Assembly (NCBI RefSeq): GCF_000761545.1
Contig: NZ_JPMY01000046.1
Span: 88,976 to 152,975 of the forward strand
Reading direction: 5' to 3'
Source: Pseudomonas sp. ML96
GTDB taxonomy: Bacteria > Pseudomonadota > Gammaproteobacteria > Pseudomonadales > Pseudomonadaceae
DNA: 64,000 bases
Under the pieces are notes generated by a model, which saw only the letters and a program-made list of their open reading frames with translations, was not told the DNA's origin and searched no databases. Shown piece by piece: positions 57,621 to 64,000 of the stretch. The position numbers were made by a program, and so were the translations under genes. Position 1 is the stretch's first letter; the number at the start of each line of letters is the position of its first letter.

Positions 57621-59291
57621 ATGCTCACCCTGCTCAACCTGCTGTCCGCCATTGCCCTGCTGGTGTGGGGCACGCATATCGTGCGTACCGGCATCCTGCG
57701 CGTGTACGGCTCGCAGCTGCGCCGCGTGCTCAGCCACAGCGTGAGCAAGCGGCCGCAGGCCTTCCTCGCCGGCATCGGCGTCACCGCCCTGGTGCAGAGC
57801 AGCAACGCCACCGCGCTGCTGACCACTTCCTTCGTCGCCCAGGGCCTGATGGCGCTGGCCCCGGCGCTGGCGATCATGCTCGGTGCCGATGTCGGCACCG
57901 CGCTGATGGCGCGGGTACTGACCCTCGACCTGTCCTGGCTGTCGCCGCTGCTGATCTTCGCCGGCGTAGTGCTGTTCCTGTCGCGCAAGCAGAGCCGCCT
58001 GGGCCAGGTCGGCCGGGTGGCGATCGGCCTCGGCGTGCTGATCCTGGCCCTGCAGCTGATCGTCGAGGCGGCGCGGCCGATCGCCGAGTCGCACAGCATC
58101 GAGGCACTGTTCGCCTCGCTGACCGGCGACCTCTTACTGGATGCCCTGGTCGGCGCGCTGTTCGCCATGCTCACCTACTCCAGCCTGGCCGCCGTGCTGC
58201 TCACCGCGACCCTGGCCGGCAGCGGCGTGATCGGCCTGCCGGTGGCCATCGGCCTGGTCATCGGCGCCAATATCGGCAGCGGCGTGCTGGCCCTGCTCAA
58301 CAGCAGCATGCAGTCCGCCGCTGGGCGCCGCGTGGCCCTCGGCAGCCTGCTGTACAAACTGCTCGGCCTGCTCCTGGTGCTGCCGATCGTGCATCCCCTG
58401 GTGGAATGGATGAAGGAGCTGGACTGGTCGGTGGCGACCCTGGTGATCGGCTTCCACCTGGCCTACAACGGCCTGCGCTGCCTGCTGATGCTGCCCAGCG
58501 TGGGGCTGATGGCGCGCCTGTGCACTCTGCTGCTGCCCGAGCGCAATCGCGATGCCGGAGTGGCCGCGCCACGCCACCTCGACCGCACCACACTGGATAC
58601 GCCGAGCCTGGCGCTGGCCAACGCGGTACGCGAGACGCTGCGCATCGGCGACCTGGTCGAGCGCATGCTCGGCCACCTCGGCGAGGTGCTGCGCGAGGAG
58701 TCGACGGAGGCCGGGCGCGAGGTACGGCGCCTGGATGACGACGTCGACGCGCTGTACAACGCGGTCAAGCTGTATCTGGCGCAGATGCCGCGCGACGACC
58801 TGCCCGCCCACGACAGCCGGCGCTGGGCGGAGATCATCGAGCTGGCGGTCAACCTGGAGCATGCCGGCGACCTGATCGAGCAGATGGCCGGCAAGCTCGA
58901 CAACCACAAGCGCGCCCGCCACTACAGCTTCTCCGCCAGCGGCCTGGAGGAGCTCAGCACCCTGCACGGCATGCTCGGCGACAACCTGCGCCTGGGCCTC
59001 AACGTGTTCCTCAGCGGCAACCACGACAACGCCCGGCGCCTGCTCCAGGAAAAACGCCGCTTCCGCCAGGAGGAACGGCGCCTGGCTCACGCACATGTCG
59101 GCCGACTCAGCCGGCAGGTGGTGCAGAGCATCGAGACCAGCGCCCTGCACCTGGAGCTGATCGCCGACATGAAGCGCCTCAACTCGCTGTTCTGCGGCAG
59201 CGCCTACCTGGTGCTGGAAGGCGGCGAGGGCGAGGCATCGGGGGCCGAGGCGGACCACGGCCATCCCCCGGTCGGCGACTGGCAGCGCTAG
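57621..59291 (+). CDS. Na+/phosphate cotransporter family protein (NptA/YjbB-like, PhoU-like C-terminus)
   Basis: This 556-residue membrane protein has two repeated transport segments, GVTALVQSSNATALLTTSFVAQGLM and FAMLTYSSLAAVLLTATLAGSGVIGLPVAIGLVIGANIGSG, carrying the QSS-type motif of PF02690. A C-terminal cytosolic helical domain (about 330-540) resembles PhoU. The family moves phosphate with sodium, often outward in bacteria. AAGGAGG precedes the ATG. Direction of transport is not readable from sequence. Confidence 0.9.
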   Translation: MLTLLNLLSAIALLVWGTHIVRTGILRVYGSQLRRVLSHSVSKRPQAFLAGIGVTALVQSSNATALLTTSFVAQGLMALAPALAIMLGADVGTALMARVLTLDLSWLSPLLIFAGVVLFLSRKQSRLGQVGRVAIGLGVLILALQLIVEAARPIAESHSIEALFASLTGDLLLDALVGALFAMLTYSSLAAVLLTATLAGSGVIGLPVAIGLVIGANIGSGVLALLNSSMQSAAGRRVALGSLLYKLLGLLLVLPIVHPLVEWMKELDWSVATLVIGFHLAYNGLRCLLMLPSVGLMARLCTLLLPERNRDAGVAAPRHLDRTTLDTPSLALANAVRETLRIGDLVERMLGHLGEVLREESTEAGREVRRLDDDVDALYNAVKLYLAQMPRDDLPAHDSRRWAEIIELAVNLEHAGDLIEQMAGKLDNHKRARHYSFSASGLEELSTLHGMLGDNLRLGLNVFLSGNHDNARRLLQEKRRFRQEERRLAHAHVGRLSRQVVQSIETSALHLELIADMKRLNSLFCGSAYLVLEGGEGEASGAEADHGHPPVGDWQR

Positions 59292-59351
59292 CGCCAAGCC
59301 ACCTGCGCTTGCTGGTATCCTGCCGCCCCCTGTCACCGCTCACCGCCTGCC

Positions 59352-60356
59352 ATGCCGCACTGGAAACCCCACCTGCTTCGTCTGCTCGCCCTGCTGCAAC
59401 GCTACCCCGGCCTGGTCGCGGCCTTCGGTTTCTGTTCCGGCGTGGCCAGCTTCATCCTGGTCGACCGTCAGGCGGGCGTGGGCAAGGTGATCGCGGTGCT
59501 GATGCTGCTGAGCTGGGCGGTGTTGCTGCTGGAAAACCTGCTGACCCGCAGCGCCGCGCGCTGGCTGGGCCTGGAAGTGCCGCCGATGCTGCTGCGCTAC
59601 CTGACCCAGATGATCCACCAGGAAAGCCTGTTCTTCGCCCTGCCGTTCTTCTTCATCACCACCGCCTGGAACAGTGGCCAGGCGCTGTTCACCGGCCTGC
59701 TCGGCGCGGCGGCGCTGCTCGCCATCATCGACCCGCTGTACTACAAGTGGCTGGCCGCGCGGCGCTGGCTGTACCTGTGCTTCCACAGCCTGGCGCTGTT
59801 CGCCGTGCTGCTGGTGGCGCTGCCGCTGATCGTTCACCTGACCACCGCCGAGAGCTATCGCCTGGCCCTGGGCATCGCCCTGGTGGTGACCCTGCCGAGC
59901 CTTGGTAGCAGCCTGCGCATTCAGCGGCGCTGGCGCTGGGCGGCGCTGGCCAGCTTGGTCGCCGCGCTCGGCGTCGGCGCCTGGCTGGCGCGGCCCTGGG
60001 TGCCACCGGCGACCCTGTGGCTGACCCAGGTGGCAGTCACCGAAGAGCTGCAGCAGCGCAATCCAGGCAGCAGCCTGGAGCAGGTCTCGGCCGCCCAGCT
60101 GCAACAGGCCGGGCTGTACGCCTTCACCTCGATCAGCGCGCCGCGCGGGCTCAACGAGCGCATCTACCACGTGTGGAAGCGCGACGGCGTGGAGATGGAC
60201 CGCATCGCCCTGGACATCCACGGCGGGCGTAAGGCCGGCTACCGGGCCTGGACCCACAAGCGCAACTTCCCGGCGCAGCCGGCCGGCGACTGGCAGGTAC
60301 AGGTAGTCACCGAGGCCGGGCAACAGATCGGCGTGCTGCGCTTCCGCGTCGACTAG
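59352..60356 (+). CDS. DUF5924/DUF2914 membrane protein
   Basis: This 334-residue protein has about seven membrane spans in the N-terminal 220 residues (LVAAFGFCSGVASFILV, VIAVLMLLSWAVLLLENLL, FALPFFFITTAWNSGQALF and others). A soluble C-terminal beta-rich domain (AVTEELQQRNPGSSLEQVS to QIGVLRFRVD) matches DUF2914. IYHVWKRDGVEMDRIALDIHGGRKAGYRAWTHK is the conserved core. No function is established. The ribosome site is poor, so the exact start is less certain. Confidence 0.82.
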   Translation: MPHWKPHLLRLLALLQRYPGLVAAFGFCSGVASFILVDRQAGVGKVIAVLMLLSWAVLLLENLLTRSAARWLGLEVPPMLLRYLTQMIHQESLFFALPFFFITTAWNSGQALFTGLLGAAALLAIIDPLYYKWLAARRWLYLCFHSLALFAVLLVALPLIVHLTTAESYRLALGIALVVTLPSLGSSLRIQRRWRWAALASLVAALGVGAWLARPWVPPATLWLTQVAVTEELQQRNPGSSLEQVSAAQLQQAGLYAFTSISAPRGLNERIYHVWKRDGVEMDRIALDIHGGRKAGYRAWTHKRNFPAQPAGDWQVQVVTEAGQQIGVLRFRVD

Positions 60357-60418
60357 TCGCTGGTCAGGCCGCAGCGCCTGAGGCAAGCTGCGGCCAGGCA
60401 CATCGCAAGGATCGCATC

Positions 60419-61024
60419 ATGCTCAGACACCTGACCTGCCTACTCGCCGCCCTGCTGCTGAGCGGCTGCGTGGACAACGCGGAACCGACCGAGAGCGAGC
60501 GCCAGCTGCTGCTCACCGGCGCCGCCTTCGGCTACGGCGAGGACGCCGGGCGCTTCGAGAAGACCACCACCTACTGGACCCGCACCACCGACCTCAGCTA
60601 CGACCTGGACTCGGTCAGCGGCCTCTACCTGCACAGCACGGCCTCGCTCACACCCAGCGCCAGCGAAGCGCTGGTGGCCAGCTACAGCGCCCTGCAGGGC
60701 GCCGGCATCGCCCTCGGCATGATCGCCGACGATGTCACCGAAGAAGAATTACCGCTGACCCGCGAACTGGGCAGCCACGCCAAGCTGATCCTGCTGCGCA
60801 ACAAGGGCAAGCCGATGGGCAACATGTTCTCCGTCAGCATCGGCAAGAAGCTGTTCTTCACCGTCTTCACCGGCAAGCACTACTTCACCGACGCCGCGTC
60901 GTTCGAAGCCTTCATCGAACCGCAGCTGGTCGCCCTGCGTCAGCACGAGTACGACGACCCGCTGGTGAGCTGGGGCAGGGGCCTGTTCGCCGACGAGGGC
61001 GACGACGAACAGGCCAAGCGCTGA
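60419..61024 (+). CDS. Uncharacterised lipoprotein
   Basis: This 201-residue protein has a clear lipobox: LLAALLLSGC with the lipidated Cys at 17, followed by VDNAEPTE. The absence of Asp at +2 suggests sorting to the outer membrane. The mature domain is alpha/beta, without a recognised family; its central stretch is LPLTRELGSHAKLILLRNKGKPMGNMFSVSIGKKLFFTVFTGKHYF. AAGGATCGC precedes the ATG. It ends 3 bp from the convergent chemoreceptor gene. Confidence 0.8.
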   Translation: MLRHLTCLLAALLLSGCVDNAEPTESERQLLLTGAAFGYGEDAGRFEKTTTYWTRTTDLSYDLDSVSGLYLHSTASLTPSASEALVASYSALQGAGIALGMIADDVTEEELPLTRELGSHAKLILLRNKGKPMGNMFSVSIGKKLFFTVFTGKHYFTDAASFEAFIEPQLVALRQHEYDDPLVSWGRGLFADEGDDEQAKR

Positions 61025-61027
61025 GAC

Positions 61028-62644
61028 CTACAGGCGGAAGCGCTGCACCATGCCGTTGAGGTCGCTGGCCAGGCGCGCCAGCTGATCGCTGGCCACCGAG
61101 GTCTCGTGGGCGCCGGTGGAGTTCTGCTCGGCGATGTCGCGGATCGCCACCAGGTTGCGGTCCACCTCGCGCGCCACCTGCGCCTGCTCCTCTGCAGCGC
61201 TGGCGATCACCAGGTTCATCTCGTTGATCTGGCTGACCCGCTCGGAAATCAGCGCCAGCGCGCTATCCGCCTCGTTGGCCAGCTCGCTACTGCGCCCGGC
61301 GTATTCGCTGCTTTCGCCCATGGCCTCGACCGACTCCTGACTGGCGCTCTGGATCGCGCTGATCATCCGCTCGATTTCCTGGGTCGAACTCTGCGTGCGC
61401 TGCGCCAGCGCGCGCACTTCGTCGGCCACCACGGCAAAGCCGCGACCCTGGTCTCCGGCGCGCGCCGCCTCGATGGCGGCGTTGAGTGCGAGCAGGTTGG
61501 TCTGCTCGGCGATGGTGCGGATCACTTCCAGCACCCGGCCGATGGCGATGGCCTCGTCGGCCAGGCGGCCGATGGTGCCCGAGGTGTGCTGCAGGCGCTG
61601 GCTGAGCTGCTCGATGGTGCTGCGCGTGGTGCTGACCTGGCGCCGCCCGGCCTCGGCGGTCTGTTCCGCCTCGCGTGACGAGTCGGAGGTGTGGTTGGCG
61701 TTGCGCGCCACCTCGTCGACCGCCGCCGACATCTGCGTCACCGCCGTGGCGGCCATCTGGATTTCGTCGTTCTGCCGGGTGATGCCGCGCGCCGATTCGT
61801 CCGTCACTGCGTGCAGCTGCTCGGCCGCCGAGGCTAGCTGGGTGGCCGCACCCTGGATGCCCTGCAGGGTGTCGCGCAGGTTGTCCTGCATTTGCTTGAG
61901 CGAGGTCTGCACCGCAGTGATCTCGTCACGCCCGCTGCAGCGCACCGGCTCGCGCAGGTCACCAGCGGCATTGCGCGCCACCACCTCGCGCAGCTCGGAC
62001 AGGCGCAGGTTGATGCCGCGGCTCATGCTCCAGGCCTGCAAGCCGCCGCCGATCAGCAGGAAGGCCAGCAGCCCGGCGACCAGGTATTCGCTGCGCAGCT
62101 CCAGCGTCACGCCATCGTGGTACTGGCGCTCGGACTCATGCAGCTGCAGCTCGATCAGCTTGGAGAACTTTTCCGACAGGGGGTCGATGCGCGGGTACAG
62201 CTCCTTGGCGGTGAAGTTGGCCAAAGCCTCGTTGTCACCGGCGCGCAGGATGTCCTTGAGGCGCCGTAGCGGCTCCTCGGCCTGTTGCATCAGGGGTTCG
62301 ATCTGGGCGATCAGACGCTGTTCCTCGTCGATCAGCTTGGTCGCCTTGTAGGCCTGCCAGATCTCGCGAATCTTGCCTTGTGCCTCTTCCACCTGGCGCG
62401 CCGCCTCGGCCGGTGAAGTACCGCCGTTACGCGCCTTGTGGCTGGCATCGACGATGTTCACCGCGTAGAGATCGGCAATCAGCTTGAGATCGCGCAATGG
62501 CACCACGCGATCGAGATAGACGCTGTTGAGCCCGCCCAACACGCCGCGCAGGCCGATAAGACCGGCGCTGCCTATGGCCAGGCTGCCCGCCATCATCAGG
62601 ACGATGAGGACGAACAACCTTGTCCGAATAGTCCAGTTCTTCAT
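61028..62644 (-). CDS. Methyl-accepting chemotaxis protein with four-helix-bundle sensor
   Basis: This 538-residue receptor has a first membrane span (TRLFVLIVLMMAGSLAIGSAGLIGL) and a periplasmic helical 4HB-type domain (about 35-190). A second span (YLVAGLLAFLLIGGGLQAW) leads to a HAMP domain and the signalling tip TIAEQTNLLALNAAIEAARAGDQGRGFAVVADEVRALAQRTQSSTQEIE. The ligand is unknown. GGTAGGT and ACCTACC form a 7-bp inverted repeat just before the ATG, with the ribosome site in its loop. Confidence 0.93.
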   Translation of the reverse strand: MKNWTIRTRLFVLIVLMMAGSLAIGSAGLIGLRGVLGGLNSVYLDRVVPLRDLKLIADLYAVNIVDASHKARNGGTSPAEAARQVEEAQGKIREIWQAYKATKLIDEEQRLIAQIEPLMQQAEEPLRRLKDILRAGDNEALANFTAKELYPRIDPLSEKFSKLIELQLHESERQYHDGVTLELRSEYLVAGLLAFLLIGGGLQAWSMSRGINLRLSELREVVARNAAGDLREPVRCSGRDEITAVQTSLKQMQDNLRDTLQGIQGAATQLASAAEQLHAVTDESARGITRQNDEIQMAATAVTQMSAAVDEVARNANHTSDSSREAEQTAEAGRRQVSTTRSTIEQLSQRLQHTSGTIGRLADEAIAIGRVLEVIRTIAEQTNLLALNAAIEAARAGDQGRGFAVVADEVRALAQRTQSSTQEIERMISAIQSASQESVEAMGESSEYAGRSSELANEADSALALISERVSQINEMNLVIASAAEEQAQVAREVDRNLVAIRDIAEQNSTGAHETSVASDQLARLASDLNGMVQRFRL

Positions 62645-62725
62645 GGTAGGTCACCTTACTGCTGGCCAATGTACCTACCAGAACCATAGTCGCGTTTTGC
62701 CATGAGCGCGCGAGCGCTAGTGCGA

Positions 62726-63907
62726 TCAGCCCTCCAGCGCCGAAGCCGGACCGAAGAACTCGTAGCGCGCCTGGGCTTCCGGCACCCCGAGCTCGCGCAG
62801 ATTGCGCTTGATCGCGCTCATGAACGGCTTGGGTCCGAGGAAGTACACGTCGGCATCGCGCTCGGCTGGCAGCCAGGCCTGCAGGCGTTCCAGGCTCAGG
62901 CGACCGTAGGCGTCAGCACCATCGTCCGGGCGCTGCTCTTCCAGGCAGTAGAAGCGCTGCAGCTGCGGATGGGCGGCGGCCAGCTCGTCGACGCGGGCGG
63001 CGAAGGCCTGCACCCCGGCGTGGCGCGCGCAGTGGATGAAGCGAATCGGCCGGCCGCTGTGCACCGCCGTTTCCAGCATGGTCATCAGCGGGGTGATGCC
63101 GACGCCGGCGCTGATCAGCACCAGCGGCTTGGTCGACACATTCAGGGTGAACTCGCCGGCCGGGATGAACAGCTCGATCTCGGCACCCTCGGCAATGCGG
63201 TCATGCAGGTGGTTGGAGACCCGCCCGCCCGGCTCGCGCTTGACGCTGATGCGGTACTCGCGGCCGTTCGGCACGGCGGACAACGAGTAGTTGCGGCGCA
63301 CTTCCTCGCCGTCCAGGTGCAGGCGCAGGCCGATGTACTGGCCGGGGATGAAGTCGAGAATGGCGCCACCGTCGACCGGCTGCAGGTAGAAGGAGGTGAT
63401 CTCCTCGCTCTCGCTGACCTTGCGCGCCACGCGGAAGGCGCGCCCGCCACGCCAGCCGCCCTCGGCACGCTCGGTGGCCGAGTAGATTTCCTCTTCGGCG
63501 CCGATCAGCAGGTCGGCCAGTTGCCCATAGGCGGCGGCCCAGGCCGCGATCACTTCGTCAGTAGCGATCTCGGCGCCCAGCACTTCGCGGATCGCGCGCA
63601 GCAGGCAGCTGCCGACGATCGGGTAGTGCTCGGGGAGAATCTGCAGCGACACGTGCTTCTGCACGATCTGCCCGACCAGCGGGCCGAGCGCCTGCAGGCG
63701 GTCGATGTGCTTGGCGTACATCAGCACGCCGTTGGCCAGGGCGCGCGGCTGGTCACCGCTGGCCTGGTGCGCCTGGTTGAACAGCGGGCGTACCTGCGGG
63801 TACTCGCTGAGCATCATGCGGTAGAAGTGGGTGGTCAGCGCCTCGCCGCCGGTCTCCAGCAGGGGCACGGTGGCCTTGACGAGAGCGATGTGTTCGTTGG
63901 ACAACAT
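62726..63907 (-). CDS. hmp: Flavohaemoglobin, nitric oxide dioxygenase
   Basis: The 393-residue protein has an N-terminal globin with Tyr29, Gln53 and proximal His85 in the positions of E. coli Hmp. An FAD domain (RNYSLSAVPN, the RxYS motif) and an NAD domain (LVLISAGVGITPLMTMLE) follow. It converts NO and O2 to nitrate using NADH and protects against nitrosative stress. ATG 63907 is preferred over an in-frame start at 63958. A sigma-54-like element lies about 45 bp upstream, in line with control by an NO-sensing activator such as FhpR/NorR. Confidence 0.96.
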   Translation of the reverse strand: MLSNEHIALVKATVPLLETGGEALTTHFYRMMLSEYPQVRPLFNQAHQASGDQPRALANGVLMYAKHIDRLQALGPLVGQIVQKHVSLQILPEHYPIVGSCLLRAIREVLGAEIATDEVIAAWAAAYGQLADLLIGAEEEIYSATERAEGGWRGGRAFRVARKVSESEEITSFYLQPVDGGAILDFIPGQYIGLRLHLDGEEVRRNYSLSAVPNGREYRISVKREPGGRVSNHLHDRIAEGAEIELFIPAGEFTLNVSTKPLVLISAGVGITPLMTMLETAVHSGRPIRFIHCARHAGVQAFAARVDELAAAHPQLQRFYCLEEQRPDDGADAYGRLSLERLQAWLPAERDADVYFLGPKPFMSAIKRNLRELGVPEAQARYEFFGPASALEG

Positions 63908-63949
63908 ATGGAGTTCCTCTTGCACGCAGGGTTGTTCTGCAGGAGGAGT

Positions 63950-63968
63950 TATCAGCATTCGTGCCAGA
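63950..63968 (-). promoter_or_regulatory. Sigma-54-like -24/-12 element before hmp
   Basis: On the minus strand CTGGCAC is followed at the right distance by GCTGAT. The -24 half is perfect, but the -12 half has GA where GC is expected. It lies 43-61 bp upstream of the hmp start, and the DNA upstream of it is strongly AT-rich to the window end. Pseudomonas hmp (fhp) genes are known to depend on a sigma-54 activator, so this is plausible but imperfect. Confidence 0.4.
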
Positions 63969-64000
63969 TAATTTTTATTTATATTTCAATCACTTATTAA

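Noticed and set aside
56198..58174. 658-codon minus-strand open frame opposite the Aer-like receptor and Na/Pi transporter
   Set aside because: It is a Ser/Arg/Ala-rich shadow crossing two real genes and their intergenic gap.
1..64000. CRISPR arrays, insertion sequences, prophage or toxin-antitoxin modules
   Set aside because: No regularly spaced repeats, transposase motifs, terminal inverted repeats, phage structural genes or paired toxin-antitoxin genes were seen on either strand.

Overview
The window is chromosomal DNA from a GC-rich gammaproteobacterium, almost certainly Pseudomonas in the broad sense. The evidence is the split transhydrogenase (pntAA-pntAB-pntB), recC-recB-recD order, gcdR/gcdH/gcdG, DUF1302-DUF1329 pairs, YezD-sbp-cysTWA, DUF2388 and DUF5924 proteins, and strong third-position G/C bias. 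Both strands are densely coded. I see no prophage, insertion sequence, integron or CRISPR array; this reads as core or regional-core chromosome.

Layout. 1-9.8 kb is a sulfur-starvation block: the first codons of an OprD-type porin, a sulfonate-type binding protein with an SfnC/DszC-like flavin enzyme, a sigma-54 activator that lacks a DNA-binding domain, a small serine hydrolase, a PAS-GGDEF diguanylate cyclase, then yezD-sbp-cysT-cysW-cysA. 10-14.3 kb holds an unknown exported protein and the glutarate locus (gcdR divergent from gcdH-gcdG). 14.5-22.1 kb holds an MFS transporter, a DUF1302-DUF1329 pair and a large MalT-like LuxR regulator; one sequence motif lies upstream of both the MFS gene and the DUF1302 operon. 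At 22.1 kb is a second copy of the unknown exported protein, then tRNA-Arg(CCG).

23.1-26.3 kb holds a membrane desaturase/hydroxylase-like enzyme, a flavodoxin-fold oxidoreductase and a rubredoxin in one operon, divergent from an AraC regulator. 26.6-29.6 kb is gabD-gabT. 29.8-35.8 kb has two related REC-HDOD proteins flanking a kappa-GST-like isomerase and an SDR/TetR pair, then a Crp/Fnr regulator and an Mpo1-like protein. 36.2-39.1 kb is pntAA-pntAB-pntB. 39.2-44.4 kb has DUF2388, a large DUF4105 protein with an HExxH motif, a GFA-family protein, a CitMHS transporter and TerC. 44.4-53.1 kb is recCBD.

53.2-64 kb is a signalling cluster: a structured RNA leader with its own promoter-like sequence and terminator, a globin-PAS-GGDEF-EAL protein overlapping an Aer-like chemoreceptor, a Na/Pi cotransporter, DUF5924 and lipoprotein genes, a second chemoreceptor and the flavohaemoglobin hmp.

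The best candidates for undescribed biology are: (1) the RNA leader plus the coupled haem-globin c-di-GMP enzyme and Aer-like receptor; (2) the desaturase-oxidoreductase-rubredoxin operon with an AraC-style direct repeat; (3) two regulon motifs readable from the DNA, an AARGAATA-N14-TATTCYTT dyad in the sulfur region and a 19-bp motif linking the MFS gene to the DUF1302-DUF1329 operon; (4) two paralogous uncharacterised exported proteins 11 kb apart. Functions are inferred from sequence only.
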